From contig NZ_CP061286.1 of assembly GCF_018687095.1 (NCBI RefSeq), positions 124,001 to 188,000 on the forward strand: DNA of 64,000 nucleotides. Direction: 5' to 3'. This DNA is from Polynucleobacter sp. MWH-UH25E (GTDB lineage Bacteria; Pseudomonadota; Gammaproteobacteria; Burkholderiales; Burkholderiaceae). Positions 13,217 through 23,037 of the stretch are shown here, piece by piece (the first letter of the stretch is position 1; every line of letters starts with the position of its first letter). Under the pieces are notes generated by a model that did not search any database, had not been told where the DNA came from, and worked only from the letters and a program-made list of their open reading frames with translations. The position numbers and the translations under genes are program-made.

Positions 13217-14095
13217 CTAATCCAAAAAAAGACAGTTGCTGATTTGCTTCCTGCCTGAAACAACCCTCGGGTGACCAGCTAAATCTAGATGGGCTTGAAT
13301 ATCAACTAATCCAACTTCCTTCATTAAGCCAGCCACTGCATCAGACTGATCGAATCCATGCTCTACAGCGATGAGACCCCCTGGTTTGAGGTGCATAGGA
13401 CATCCCATGATGATTGACTCAAGACAGCCTAGGCCGGTGGAATGATCTGTTAAAGCATCAATGGGTTCAAACCTCAAATCTCCTTGACTGAGATGTGGAT
13501 CTTGATTGGCAATATATGGTGGGTTACTTAATATGACATCAAACATCAACCCATCTTTGAGTGCTTCGTACCAGCTACCCTGAGCAAATTCAACACCTGC
13601 TTCAAGCCCTAAGAATTTAGCATTAGCTTTCGCGATTGAAAGTGCTTCACTAGATTGATCTGTGGCAATGACTAGAGCATGCGGCGCTTCGTGAGCAATT
13701 GCTAGTGCAATAGCACCCGATCCTGTTCCTAGATCCAAAAGCTTCGGGTACTTTACCTGACCCTCAAGTCGCTTGATTTCATTAAGAGCTATTTCAACGA
13801 GCATTTCTGTCTCTGGGCGCGGTATCAAGACGCCGGGTGCTACCTGAAGCTCAATATTGTGAAATCCTCGCTTACCAATTAGGTATGCAACTGGCTCGCC
13901 GTTAAGCCTTCGAGATTCAAGCGATTGCCATTCCTCTAAAGCTTGTCCATTAAGCTTCATTTCATCGTGAGAAATAAGCGTTGAGCGAGGTAGCTGGTAG
14001 TGCTTATCCAACACGTATGCCATCAAGATATGAGCCTCATTGCGAAGCAGTAAGGTGCTGCCCAATAGGGATCGCAGACTCAAGTCCTTGCTCAT
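13217..14095 (-). CDS. prmC: Release factor glutamine methyltransferase PrmC
   Basis: Methylates the glutamine of the GGQ motif of release factors RF1 and RF2. The 292-residue protein has a helical N-terminal domain, the SAM-binding LDLGTGSGAIALA (about 120-132) and the catalytic NPPY in ILSNPPYIANQ. Its substrate gene prfA lies 18 bases upstream in the same operon, a conserved pairing. Confidence 0.96.
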   Translation of the reverse strand: MSKDLSLRSLLGSTLLLRNEAHILMAYVLDKHYQLPRSTLISHDEMKLNGQALEEWQSLESRRLNGEPVAYLIGKRGFHNIELQVAPGVLIPRPETEMLVEIALNEIKRLEGQVKYPKLLDLGTGSGAIALAIAHEAPHALVIATDQSSEALSIAKANAKFLGLEAGVEFAQGSWYEALKDGLMFDVILSNPPYIANQDPHLSQGDLRFEPIDALTDHSTGLGCLESIIMGCPMHLKPGGLIAVEHGFDQSDAVAGLMKEVGLVDIQAHLDLAGHPRVVSGRKQISNCLFLD

Positions 14096-14113
14096 AAGCG
14101 AAGTGATGAAAAC

Positions 14114-15193
14114 TTAGTTATCGCCAAGCGCTGCAAGCAACTCAGCCTGATGTTCAGATGCAAGTGCATTGCATAAATCATCTAGGTCACCATCCATCAT
14201 GGCATCGATCTTATAGAGCGTGAGATTGATTCGGTGATCGGTGATACGGCCTTGTGGGAAGTTGTAGGTGCGAATACGATCGCTACGATCTCCAGACCCA
14301 ATTAGTGATTTTCTAGTTTGCGCTTCGAGTTGATGTTTCTCGCGCTCGCGGGCATCCATGATTCTTGAAACGAGTACTTTCATCGCTTGTTCACGATTGC
14401 GATGTTGACTGCGATCATCTTGGCATTCCACCACAGTGCCTGTTGGTAAGTGGGTAATACGAACCGCTGAATCTGTTTTATTAATATGCTGCCCACCAGC
14501 ACCAGAGGCTCGGAAGGTGTCGATACGTAATTCAGCGGGATTGATTTTGACTGCTTCTAGTTCGTCCGCTTCGGACATAACAGCAACCGTGCAAGCTGAA
14601 GTGTGAATGCGTCCTTGAGTTTCGGTTTGAGGTACGCGCTGCACTCGATGACCGCCTGACTCGAATTTGAGGCGTGAGTAAACAGATTGACCGACTAAGC
14701 GGAGCACAACCTCCTTATAGCCGCCAAGGTCTGATTCGGTAGCACTGACTATTTCTACTTTCCACCCTTGCCGCTCTGCAAAGCGGGTATACATGCGTAA
14801 CAAATCTGCAGCAAAAAGGGCGCTTTCATCACCGCCAGTGCCTGCCCGAATTTCTAAGAAAACATTGCGCTCGTCATTCTCATCTTTGGGTAATAGTAGC
14901 TTCTGTAGGCTAGCCTCCAGCTCTTCCATTGTGGATTGCGCTTGTTTCTGTTCCTCATCGGCAAAATCCTTCATTTCTGGATCTTTGCGCATTTCTTCAG
15001 CCGCTTGTGCATCGGCTTCGGCCTGCTTGTACAGGCCAAACTGCTCAACCACCGTCGCTATATCCGCATGTTCACGCGTGAGTTTGCGATAGGCATCCAT
15101 ATCTTTGGTTGCCTCTTCTGAGGTTAAAAGGGAGTTGAGTTCGGCTAAGCGCGTGTCTAGATGTTCCAGCTTAGCCCGCATGCTGGGCTTCAT
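14114..15193 (-). CDS. prfA: Peptide chain release factor 1
   Basis: RF1 ends translation at UAA and UAG. The 359-residue length is standard. The PxT codon-recognition motif (RVPQTETQGR) and the catalytic GGQ (ASGAGGQHINKTDSA, near residue 233) are visible. The RxNxxREQAMKVL and DLDDLCNAL segments are RF1-typical. The gene sits directly after hemA (the hemA stop and prfA start are adjacent), giving hemA-prfA-prmC in transcription order. Confidence 0.97.
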   Translation of the reverse strand: MKPSMRAKLEHLDTRLAELNSLLTSEEATKDMDAYRKLTREHADIATVVEQFGLYKQAEADAQAAEEMRKDPEMKDFADEEQKQAQSTMEELEASLQKLLLPKDENDERNVFLEIRAGTGGDESALFAADLLRMYTRFAERQGWKVEIVSATESDLGGYKEVVLRLVGQSVYSRLKFESGGHRVQRVPQTETQGRIHTSACTVAVMSEADELEAVKINPAELRIDTFRASGAGGQHINKTDSAVRITHLPTGTVVECQDDRSQHRNREQAMKVLVSRIMDAREREKHQLEAQTRKSLIGSGDRSDRIRTYNFPQGRITDHRINLTLYKIDAMMDGDLDDLCNALASEHQAELLAALGDN

Positions 15194-16510
15194 CTAATGG
15201 TCTTCTGGTTTGGTGTGAGAGGCGAATAGTTTTGGTAATAGCTTAATCAAGGCGTCGCGCTCTGCGCCATTGGAGTGTTGTAATGCATGCAGTGAGCCAT
15301 GCAAGAATTTATTGGTAAGACCTTGTGCCATAGCACTTAAAACTTCTTGTGGATCATCGCCACGCATGAGGCGTTTCATAGCGCGCTCTAGCTCAAGCTG
15401 TCTTAAGCGCTCACCTTGTTGTTGAATATCTTGGATTAGCGGAACCGCATTGCGTCCTTGCATCCAATGCATAAAATTGCCAACACGATCTTCAATAATT
15501 GCTTCTGCTTGGCTGACTGCTGCTTGACGTAAATTGGCGCCCGTTTGAATCATGACGCCAAGGTCATCAACGGTATAGAGATACACATCATCGAGTCTTG
15601 AGATTTCAGGTTCAAAGTCGCGAGGGACGGCTAAATCGATCATCACCATGGGTTTATGGCGACGTTGTTTTAGGGCGCTTTCCACCATGCCAAGGCCAAT
15701 GATGGGTAGCGAGGATGCGGTACTAGAAACAATAATGTCGAACTCGTGTAGTCGACCAGGTAGCTCGGATAGCTTGAATGATTCTGCCTGCACATCTTGT
15801 GCGGCGATGGAGTCTGCTAATTCTTGTCCACGCTCAATGGTGCGATTAGCAATTGCGACATTTTTAGGTTTGCGCGCTACAAAATGGGTTGCGCACAAAG
15901 AAATCATTTCGCCCGCACCAATAAATAGAATTTTTTGATCAGCAATCTTTTCAAAAATTCTTTCGGATAAGCGAACTGCAGCCGCAGCCATGGAGATAGA
16001 ATGAGCGCCAATTTCTGTAGATCCACGAACTTCTTTGGCAACAGCAAAGGTCTTCTGAAACAGCTGATTCAAGTAAGTGCCTAATACGCCAGCATCATTT
16101 GCGGTGCGAACAGCATCCTTCATCTGCCCAAGAATTTGGGTTTCACCAATCACCATAGAGTCTAAACCGCAGGCCACTCTGAAGGCGTGACGAACGGCGT
16201 CGGATTGTGGCAAAGAGTAAATGTGAGGCTGAAGACTGCTTGGGGCAAGTTGCTGAGTTTTTGCAAGCCAATCAAAAGTGGCCTCATGTAAAACATCAGC
16301 GGCGTTTGCATCATTTGCTGCGCAATAGACTTCTGTGCGATTGCAGGTGGACAAAATGGTTGCTTCAGGCAAGCCAGATTGATTCGCCCCCAGCAAATGC
16401 TGGCGAAGATCGTGCAACGCTTCTTGAAGAAATTCAGGATCAAAGGCGACCTTTTCCCGAATGGCGACCGGCGCTGTGTGATGATTGATGCCGAGAGTCA
16501 ACAACTTCAT
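15194..16510 (-). CDS. hemA: Glutamyl-tRNA reductase
   Basis: First enzyme of the C5 haem pathway; reduces glutamyl-tRNA to glutamate-1-semialdehyde with NADPH. The 438-residue protein has the catalytic cysteine in ILSTCNRTEVY, the Rossmann motif LFIGAGEM, and the C-terminal dimerisation helix region. HHTAPVAIREK near the N terminus is family-typical. It is the first gene of the minus-strand hemA-prfA-prmC set and is divergent from the small membrane gene at 16564. Confidence 0.97.
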   Translation of the reverse strand: MKLLTLGINHHTAPVAIREKVAFDPEFLQEALHDLRQHLLGANQSGLPEATILSTCNRTEVYCAANDANAADVLHEATFDWLAKTQQLAPSSLQPHIYSLPQSDAVRHAFRVACGLDSMVIGETQILGQMKDAVRTANDAGVLGTYLNQLFQKTFAVAKEVRGSTEIGAHSISMAAAAVRLSERIFEKIADQKILFIGAGEMISLCATHFVARKPKNVAIANRTIERGQELADSIAAQDVQAESFKLSELPGRLHEFDIIVSSTASSLPIIGLGMVESALKQRRHKPMVMIDLAVPRDFEPEISRLDDVYLYTVDDLGVMIQTGANLRQAAVSQAEAIIEDRVGNFMHWMQGRNAVPLIQDIQQQGERLRQLELERAMKRLMRGDDPQEVLSAMAQGLTNKFLHGSLHALQHSNGAERDALIKLLPKLFASHTKPEDH

Positions 16511-16563
16511 AATGGCAATTATAGATTTGATGCCCTCAATAATGGGTGCAAAAGGGGATAAAA

Positions 16564-16830
16564 ATGGGTTTTTTGGCTTTTCTGCTAATCGGGGGTGCCA
16601 CAGGAGGCGCTGCCTGGATTATGTACCCAAGAAGCTCAAAAAATCGGTCTAAAACCGCCAATTTGCAGAATCTACTGGTTGCTAGTCTTCTTGGCTTTAT
16701 GGGGGCTCTAGCGAGCTCTTATTTGGGCCAATATGCCCATTTTTTTCAATCTGGCCAAATGCTGGAGTGGGCTTGCGCTATTTTGGCCTCAAGCGTTATC
16801 GGATGTATCTACTCAGCCCTGGCTAAATAA
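16564..16830 (+). CDS. GlsB/YeaQ-like small membrane protein
   Basis: An 88-residue protein with three hydrophobic segments: LAFLLIGGATGGAAWIM, LLVASLLGFMGALASSY and WACAILASSVIGCIY. Glycine-rich helices of this spacing recall the GlsB/YeaQ/YmgE (transglycosylase-associated) family, whose function is poorly known. The ATG at 16564 follows AAGGGG at a good distance and is preferred to 16546. The end overlaps the end of ung (minus strand) by 18 bases. Confidence 0.6.
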   Translation: MGFLAFLLIGGATGGAAWIMYPRSSKNRSKTANLQNLLVASLLGFMGALASSYLGQYAHFFQSGQMLEWACAILASSVIGCIYSALAK

Positions 16831-17592
16831 ATTGCCCTGAATTTGTTTATCTTTGGCGCTTGCAGAATTCACCCATTGAATTGGCTTTTGTCGATGGGCA
16901 ACTAACCAGTCGTTCGTTTTTGTAAAGTGTCGACAACTATCTTTATCGCCGGTAACCAAAAAAGGCGTATTTGTTTTATAGACACCTAAACCTGAGGGAT
17001 GTGAGGATTGCAGAATCATTTGATCATTGTTTTGCGAAATCAAAGGTAACTTAGACTGGGCATGTCCACCCCACAGCATCCAGACCAAGTGTGGTTTTTG
17101 GATCGATAGCGCAGATATCAATCGATCAATTAGGCTTTTCCAGCCTAAGCTGGCATGACTTCCAGCTTCGCCTAATTTGACGCTAAGGGCGGTATTCAGC
17201 AACAACACTCCTTGCTCTGCCCAGTGATGTAAATCGCCATTGGATAAGGTGCCAAAACCCTCGATGCTGAGAGCTTTGCTGATATTGCGTAGTGAGCTAG
17301 GGAACTCTCGTGAGTTTGGCGAGATCTTGCTCGGTATAGAAAATGCCAGGCCTTGTGCAAGACCGGGCGAGTGATAAGGATCTTGACCAAGAATGACCAC
17401 CTTCACTGCATCAAGCGGAGTTAATTCAAGTGCTTTGAAGAAATTTTGTGGTTCAGGTCGAATAATTTCTGGGTTGGCATTTAATTCATTTTGAATATTT
17501 TCCTTAAGTACCTTCCAGTCAGAGGTGTCGAAATAGTCACCCAATAAGTGGCGCCAGTCTTGAGGAATAAGCTCCCTAGAGAAAGCAAACAT
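16813..17592 (-). CDS. ung: Uracil-DNA glycosylase
   Basis: Family-1 UDG, which removes uracil from DNA at the start of base excision repair. The 259-residue protein has the water-activating motif GQDPYH (69-74, D71), the LLNTALSV strand and the leucine-intercalation motif HPSGLGVY. The extra C-terminal tail (KDKQIQGNLFSQG) is not conserved. It lies downstream of the M61 peptidase gene on the same strand. Confidence 0.96.
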   Translation of the reverse strand: MFAFSRELIPQDWRHLLGDYFDTSDWKVLKENIQNELNANPEIIRPEPQNFFKALELTPLDAVKVVILGQDPYHSPGLAQGLAFSIPSKISPNSREFPSSLRNISKALSIEGFGTLSNGDLHHWAEQGVLLLNTALSVKLGEAGSHASLGWKSLIDRLISALSIQKPHLVWMLWGGHAQSKLPLISQNNDQMILQSSHPSGLGVYKTNTPFLVTGDKDSCRHFTKTNDWLVAHRQKPIQWVNSASAKDKQIQGNLFSQG

Positions 17593-17599
17593 CTTTTGA

Positions 17600-19378
17600 T
17601 TATTTAGCGGCAGGGATTAAGTCGTATTGCATTGGTAACTGCGATGGCTGCAATACTAAGATACGTTCATGCTCAAGATCATCTCGATAAAAACAAGCGG
17701 AGATATGTTGATGTTCCGACAGGCTATTGAGTACTTTATCCCAGCGGTTAGTCGTGATGCGCTGACCGTTGATACTCGCCAATAAATCACCAGGCGCTAA
17801 GCCTGCTTCTTGAGCGGCGCTACCATCGAGGACGTGGGTAATTTTGAGCCAGCCATTAGTATCAGTATGACGTAATCCCAGTTGTAATTTGATCTTCTCT
17901 AGCTTGGTCTGCACTTTTGAATTTACAGATACTACTCTTGATGAAATCCACTTCTGTAGTGGAATATCTTCAGTGCCGTATATATAGCGTGACTTAAAGT
18001 CGCCCCATATTTTTTGAAATTCACTACCAAGTAGCGCTTCAATTAAGTCATCTAAACCTTGCTCCGCAATCCCATCTAGCGTTACGCCATGCTTTTGCCA
18101 AATTAAGTGCATTAAATCATCCAGCGATTTTTTGTTCTTAGAGAATGCGCGGATTTGTAAATCTAGCCCCAGCGCAAGTAATGCCCCTTTGCCGTAATAG
18201 CTCACAACAGCGTTCGGGGTGTTTTCATCCGCTTGATAGTATTTTGTCCAGGCGTCAAAAGAGCTGTCCGCTAGGCTTTGCTTGAGTCTTCCAGGGCCGC
18301 GTAAAACCCCATTCCAATTATCAGTAACTAATTTGAGATATTGATCTAAGGTAATTCGCTTACTTCTGAAGAGCTGAAGATCATCGTAGTAACTAGTGAA
18401 GCCTTCAAAAAGCCAAAGCAATTGCGTATGGTTTCTGTTTTGTAAGTCGTAGGGTTGGAATACCCTGGGCTTAATACGTTTTACCAACCAGGCATGGAAA
18501 TATTCATGGCTACATAGACCCAGAAATTCGCGATAAGTCGATTCATCAAGTGGAATCTGCTTTTGGGGAATTTGGTCTCTGCGGCAGAGCAAGGCCGTGC
18601 TATTTTGATGCTCAAGACCACCATAACCATTGAGTACTGCATTTACCAGAAAGAGATAGTTGGCAAATGGCGCTTCTTTTGTTTTGGGTTCAAACAGATT
18701 GATAGTGCATGAACAGATAACTTGTAAGTCGTTTGCGAGACGGGCGGCATCAACAGGGTGCAAGAGCCCTTGTATAGCCATACTGTGAGGTACATTGTTT
18801 GAATTCCAATTTACTATCTGGAACTCACCCATCGCTACGGGGTGATCAATAAGGTCATCATAATTTTTGGCTAAGTAATAGCCAAAGCCACGATCATCTG
18901 TTTTGGCTTTTCTTAGGCTCGTTTGTACGGTCCAATTTTCAGTAGATGCGCTTTCGGGATTGACAATGGCCAGTGAGCAGGGAATATTTTCTTGACCGCT
19001 GACTGCTAGACACAGACTGGTGGGGTTGAAAAATCCACGTTCAGTATCTAAGTGGGCTGCACGAACTGAGTTATCAAATGCGTATACCGTTGTGACAATA
19101 TCAACTGGTTCATTGATGTTTGCAGGCAATCCCCATTGATTATTGTCGATGCGCACAAGAGTGAATTTCTTTTTGCTTGAGGCGCCACAGGCTTCAATAC
19201 TTTCAATGTGCTTAGAAAAATCTCGAATTAAATAACTACCAGGAATCCATGCCGCCATTTGTAACACCTGCCCCGTGGGGTTGGGATTAGCAATGTGTAG
19301 CTTTACTTTAAATCGATGACCGTGCAAGTCTGCAGGCCATATAGTGTATTGAATTGCTGGCAAATCAGATTTGTTCAT
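17600..19378 (-). CDS. M61-family metallopeptidase with PDZ domain
   Basis: A 592-residue protein of the glycyl-aminopeptidase family (M61). It has an N-terminal beta domain, GYGGLEH (251-257), the zinc motif HEYFH (291-295) and the downstream LFEGFTSYYDD supplying the third ligand. A C-terminal PDZ domain (about 490-570, DGSAAQEAGLAPGDLLASIN) may bind substrate termini. No clear signal peptide is seen, so the location is uncertain. It lies between dsbC and ung. Confidence 0.92.
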   Translation of the reverse strand: MNKSDLPAIQYTIWPADLHGHRFKVKLHIANPNPTGQVLQMAAWIPGSYLIRDFSKHIESIEACGASSKKKFTLVRIDNNQWGLPANINEPVDIVTTVYAFDNSVRAAHLDTERGFFNPTSLCLAVSGQENIPCSLAIVNPESASTENWTVQTSLRKAKTDDRGFGYYLAKNYDDLIDHPVAMGEFQIVNWNSNNVPHSMAIQGLLHPVDAARLANDLQVICSCTINLFEPKTKEAPFANYLFLVNAVLNGYGGLEHQNSTALLCRRDQIPQKQIPLDESTYREFLGLCSHEYFHAWLVKRIKPRVFQPYDLQNRNHTQLLWLFEGFTSYYDDLQLFRSKRITLDQYLKLVTDNWNGVLRGPGRLKQSLADSSFDAWTKYYQADENTPNAVVSYYGKGALLALGLDLQIRAFSKNKKSLDDLMHLIWQKHGVTLDGIAEQGLDDLIEALLGSEFQKIWGDFKSRYIYGTEDIPLQKWISSRVVSVNSKVQTKLEKIKLQLGLRHTDTNGWLKITHVLDGSAAQEAGLAPGDLLASINGQRITTNRWDKVLNSLSEHQHISACFYRDDLEHERILVLQPSQLPMQYDLIPAAK

Positions 19379-19392
19379 GAGATTCTTATTGG

Positions 19393-20133
19393 TTACTTAA
19401 GCGCATTAAATTTCTTTTCAATATCGCTTACTTGAACTGCGCCAGGAAAGCGACTGCCATCTATAAAGAAAAGCGTGGGGGTGCCTGTGATGCCATACGC
19501 TTTGGCAAATGCCAAATTTTTATCTAAAGGATTGCTGCAGTCAGTTTTCCCTGATGGTGTGACCCCATTTACCATCCAATCAATGTAGCTCTTATAGGGG
19601 TCAGCACTGCACCAAATTTGTTTTGATTTTTGTGCGGAGTCTGGTGACAGAATTGGAATGAGATAGGTATAGATGGTGACATTATCTAATTGCTGTAAAG
19701 ATTTTTCTAATCGCTTGCAGTAACCACAGTTGGGGTCTGAAAAAATAGCTAATTGGCGTTGACCATTGCCACGAACTGTTTTAAATGCATTCGCTTGATT
19801 TAAGTCAGCCCATTTAATGCGATTGAGGTCAGCTTGCCTTTGTTCTGTAAGGTTTTTGCCTGAGGCGAGCTCAATGATTTCGCCCTGAATTAAATATTTA
19901 CCAGAAGTATCAGTGTAGAAAATCTCATTACCAACCAAAACCTCATACAGGCCGGTTACTGGAGCAGCTGTAACGCTGCGTACTTTCGCATTACTACCCA
20001 GCTTTTTCTGAATCTCAGTTTTAATTTGCTGCTCTGTTTGCGCAAATGCGAATTTTGAAGGCACAAGGCTGATAAAAAATATTCCAGCGATCAGTGCGGT
20101 AGTAGAGAGTAATGATGAAGGTGATTTAATCAA
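19393..20133 (-). CDS. dsbC: Thiol:disulfide interchange protein DsbC
   Basis: Periplasmic disulfide isomerase. A signal peptide (TTALIAGIFFISLVPSKFAFA) precedes the N-terminal dimerisation domain. The active site CGYC is in IFSDPNCGYCKRLEKSL, and the cis-proline segment is GTPTLFFIDG. A second cysteine pair (IWCSADP, TDCSNP) is also typical. No ATG is available; TTG at 20133 is chosen because AGGAG lies nine bases upstream, while TTG at 20139 would be only three bases away. The start overlaps the end of the UbiH-type gene. Confidence 0.92.
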   Translation of the reverse strand: MIKSPSSLLSTTALIAGIFFISLVPSKFAFAQTEQQIKTEIQKKLGSNAKVRSVTAAPVTGLYEVLVGNEIFYTDTSGKYLIQGEIIELASGKNLTEQRQADLNRIKWADLNQANAFKTVRGNGQRQLAIFSDPNCGYCKRLEKSLQQLDNVTIYTYLIPILSPDSAQKSKQIWCSADPYKSYIDWMVNGVTPSGKTDCSNPLDKNLAFAKAYGITGTPTLFFIDGSRFPGAVQVSDIEKKFNALK

Positions 20134-21400
20134 AATCAATTTCTCCTAGTGCGCGCTCTATGAGGCGTTGTTTAATGAAGTGGCTTTTATTTACTAAGCC
20201 AAGACCCCAGTTACGTAATTGTTTTTCTGTAGTGCTCGTGCCAGAAAATAGTTTTTTTAATTTATCTGTCACCCATAAAAGCGCATCGGTATCGCCTTGT
20301 CGCTGTCGTTCGTAACGACGGAGCAGGGTCAAGTCATTTAATTTACGGAAGGGCTCGCATTTACTAATGACATTGAGCAACACGGCAACATCTCTCAAGC
20401 CTAGGTTGAGGCCCTGACCCGCTAATGGATGCATCACATGCGCTGCATCCCCAATGAGAGCTGCTTGAGGATTGGCCTCTGGACCGATAAAGCGTGCAGC
20501 TCTAATTCTGCGCAATGGAAAAGCTGCTGGTGTGGAGTTGAGGGTGAGTTCGCCCAATTGTTTTTCAACGGCGCCATTGGCAATCAATGAAAAACGTTCT
20601 TGCCATTGGGATTGGTCAAGTTTTAAGAGTTCTGCAGCATGTTCTGGTGTGGTTGACCACACCATTGATACCTGTTTGCCTGGCAAAGGTAGCATTGCCA
20701 CAATATCTCCGCCAGGTAAAAACCATTGGAAAGCAGTTTCAAGATGAGGGTAAGTACAAACCCAATTTGCAACTACAGCACTTTGTGAGTAACTTTCCTC
20801 GCTAGCGGTAATTCCGATTGCAGAGCGAATCGGTGAGTTTGCACCATCGGCTGCTATTACTAATTGCGCATGAATAGACTCACCATTCTGAAGATATAAA
20901 GTGCTGCCTTGCGCATCCACTTCGATTGTCTCTACGGCATCAGCAATACGCTCGAGTTTATTCTGAAAGCGTGAGGCTTGATCAAGTGTGTGTTCAATTA
21001 AATTAGACTCACCAATCCAGGCAAGTTGTGAGGTGCCAGCCTCAAAAGCAGAGAGATGGAGTTGATCATTTTTTTCTCCGCGATCGCCATAAATGCGCAT
21101 GTCTCGCACAACTTGCAGGCGACTGTGGTCTAGGGCATCCCATATCTGTAGGTGAGCCAGCAATTTTTGGGTGCTTGGCGAAAAGGCGTAGATTCTTTGG
21201 CCCCACTGAGCGCCTTGAGGCGCTGGCGCAGGACTTCCCAAATCAGGGGCAATTTCTGCTGTAGTCAGCCCAAGCTGGGCTAAGCCCAAGGCGCAGGCCT
21301 TACCAGCAATGCCTCCGCCTACTACGGCGACATCGACGGACCGTTTTTGTGAAGGATTTACCGGTTTTTTAGATGGGTGATGATTGTGCGTTTCCGACAT
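20126..21400 (-). CDS. UbiH/UbiF/COQ6-family FAD-dependent hydroxylase
   Basis: Aromatic-ring hydroxylase of ubiquinone synthesis. The 424-residue protein has an N-terminal dinucleotide motif (VVGGGIAGKACALGL, near 26-40), an internal LVIAADGANSPIR and the FAD-ribityl motif ALIGDAAHVMHPLAGQGLNLG. Which ring position it modifies (UbiH, UbiI or UbiF/UbiM type) cannot be decided by eye. A hydrophilic 22-residue leader precedes the FAD domain. It overlaps dsbC downstream and is divergent from ychF. Confidence 0.9.
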   Translation of the reverse strand: MSETHNHHPSKKPVNPSQKRSVDVAVVGGGIAGKACALGLAQLGLTTAEIAPDLGSPAPAPQGAQWGQRIYAFSPSTQKLLAHLQIWDALDHSRLQVVRDMRIYGDRGEKNDQLHLSAFEAGTSQLAWIGESNLIEHTLDQASRFQNKLERIADAVETIEVDAQGSTLYLQNGESIHAQLVIAADGANSPIRSAIGITASEESYSQSAVVANWVCTYPHLETAFQWFLPGGDIVAMLPLPGKQVSMVWSTTPEHAAELLKLDQSQWQERFSLIANGAVEKQLGELTLNSTPAAFPLRRIRAARFIGPEANPQAALIGDAAHVMHPLAGQGLNLGLRDVAVLLNVISKCEPFRKLNDLTLLRRYERQRQGDTDALLWVTDKLKKLFSGTSTTEKQLRNWGLGLVNKSHFIKQRLIERALGEIDFD

Positions 21401-21440
21401 AGCTCGATGATATCGAAACCAGCCCCATTACAATATGGCT

Positions 21441-22535
21441 ATGTCTTTGAAATGTGGCATCGTCGGCCTGCCTAACGTCGGCAAATCTACCCTCTTTAAT
21501 GCGCTTACCAAAGCTGGAATCGCTGCAGAAAACTACCCTTTTTGCACGATTGAGCCCAATGTTGGCGTCGTAGAGGTTCCAGACCCTCGCTTAGCTGCCT
21601 TGGCTGAGATCGTAAAGCCTGAGCGCATTCTGCCTGCAGCGGTGGAGTTTGTGGATATCGCAGGCTTAGTCGCAGGTGCTTCTAAGGGTGAAGGTCTTGG
21701 GAATCAATTCTTGGCTAATATTCGGGAAACTGACGCGATTACTCATGTGGTGCGCTGTTTCGAAGATCCTAATGTGATTCACGTTGCGGGCAAGATTGAC
21801 CCTATTGCTGACATTGGTGTTATCGATACTGAGTTGGCGCTCTCGGATTTGGCCACAGTTGAAAAAACACTTGCTCGCTCAAGTAAGGCCGCTAAGTCGG
21901 GAAACGATAAAGAAGCTGCCGCTTTAGTTGCAGTGCTCACCAAAGTGCAGGCACATTTGGATTCTGCGCAACCAGTACGTAGTTTGAGCCTGACCGATGA
22001 GGAAAAATTATTGATTAAGCCTTTGTGTTTAATTACTGCAAAGCCTGCTATGTATGTAGCAAACGTTAAAGAAGATGGCTTCGAAAATAATCCACATCTT
22101 GAAGCGGTGAAGCAACATGCTGCCAAAGAAAAGGCACCAGTAGTGGCTGTATGCGCGGCCATTGAAGCTGAGATCGCGGATTTGGACGACGCTGATAAAT
22201 CAGCATTCTTGGCAGATCTAGGCATGGATGAGCCAGGCCTAGATCGGGTTATTCGTGCTGGTTACGCGCTGTTGGGATTGCATACCTACTTCACTGCTGG
22301 CGTTAAAGAAGTGCGCGCATGGACCATTCATCAGGGCGATACTGCCCCAAAAGCGGCAGGTGTCATTCATACTGATTTTGAGCGTGGCTTCATTCGTGCG
22401 CAAACGATTTCCTACGATGACTTTATTCAATTTAAGGGTGAGTCAGGTGCCAAAGAAGCTGGAAAAATGCGCGCCGAGGGTAAAGAGTACGTTGTGAAGG
22501 ACGGAGATGTGCTCAACTTCTTATTCAACGTTTAA
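21441..22535 (+). CDS. ychF: Redox-regulated ribosome-binding ATPase YchF
   Basis: An Obg-family P-loop protein that prefers ATP. The 364-residue protein begins CGIVGLPNVGKSTLFNAL (Walker A), followed by NYPFCTIEPN and DIAGLV (G2 and G3). A helical insertion follows, and a TGS domain ends the protein (FTAGVKEVRAWTI to YVVKDGDVLNFLFNV). The second ATG (21441) gives MSLKCGIVG, matching other YchF N termini; the first (21435) would add two residues. A strong terminator follows. Confidence 0.96.
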   Translation: MSLKCGIVGLPNVGKSTLFNALTKAGIAAENYPFCTIEPNVGVVEVPDPRLAALAEIVKPERILPAAVEFVDIAGLVAGASKGEGLGNQFLANIRETDAITHVVRCFEDPNVIHVAGKIDPIADIGVIDTELALSDLATVEKTLARSSKAAKSGNDKEAAALVAVLTKVQAHLDSAQPVRSLSLTDEEKLLIKPLCLITAKPAMYVANVKEDGFENNPHLEAVKQHAAKEKAPVVAVCAAIEAEIADLDDADKSAFLADLGMDEPGLDRVIRAGYALLGLHTYFTAGVKEVRAWTIHQGDTAPKAAGVIHTDFERGFIRAQTISYDDFIQFKGESGAKEAGKMRAEGKEYVVKDGDVLNFLFNV

Positions 22536-22568
22536 GGATTAAGTGAATAAGACGCAGAAGATATAAAG

Positions 22569-22605
22569 AAAAAGCCCTGTTAAAACTAACAGGGCTTTTT
22601 TAATG
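22569..22605 (+). terminator. Rho-independent terminator after ychF
   Basis: A perfect 14-bp stem (22569-22582 with 22587-22600) around loop AAAC, with core GCCCTGTTA and a T run. The A run on the other side makes it usable from the minus strand for the regulator gene as well. Confidence 0.93.
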
Positions 22606-22632
22606 TTTTCAGGATGTCTAAGTCGGGGTCTC

Positions 22633-22983
22633 TTAAGCCGATTTAAGTGCTTTTTCTAGACATTTTGAAATGTCTTCATATCGTTTGATAGCCGCTTTGG
22701 TGGGGAGTACTTCTTTCTTGCGACCATCGTCATTTGAGGCCATTTTGATATAACCCATAGCGACAAGATTCTTGAGACGTCCATGAAGTGTGGCCTGAGA
22801 TCCTAGATCGGAGAGTGAAATAAGGTCTCCCACCAAGATAGTTTGTTTTGTATGTGCTGCAGTAACAATTCTGTCTAGTAAACTTTTTTCAATCGCATCT
22901 AACTTCTTACCTGGGTTAATTCGATCAAGTGTGTCGATCAAATTTAAAAAACGAAGATAGGCGGATGGCTTTTCTGTTGACAT
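22633..22983 (-). CDS. Small winged-helix regulator, MarR-like
   Basis: A 116-residue protein. The segment DAIEKSLLDRIVTAAHTKQT, then VGDLISLSDLGSQATLHGRL and KNLVAMGYIKM is a winged helix of MarR type. The wing contains DDGRKKEVLPT. The ligand and targets are unknown. It is divergent from the membrane protein at 23038, which it may control. Confidence 0.65.
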   Translation of the reverse strand: MSTEKPSAYLRFLNLIDTLDRINPGKKLDAIEKSLLDRIVTAAHTKQTILVGDLISLSDLGSQATLHGRLKNLVAMGYIKMASNDDGRKKEVLPTKAAIKRYEDISKCLEKALKSA

Positions 22984-23037
22984 AGGTGAACTGATAAAAA
23001 TTTATAGCTATAAGGCTAATATCATTCTATTCGCGAT

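Noticed and set aside
21779..22225. 148-codon frame antisense to ychF
   Set aside because: Shadow of ychF codon usage; Ala/Ser-rich and featureless.
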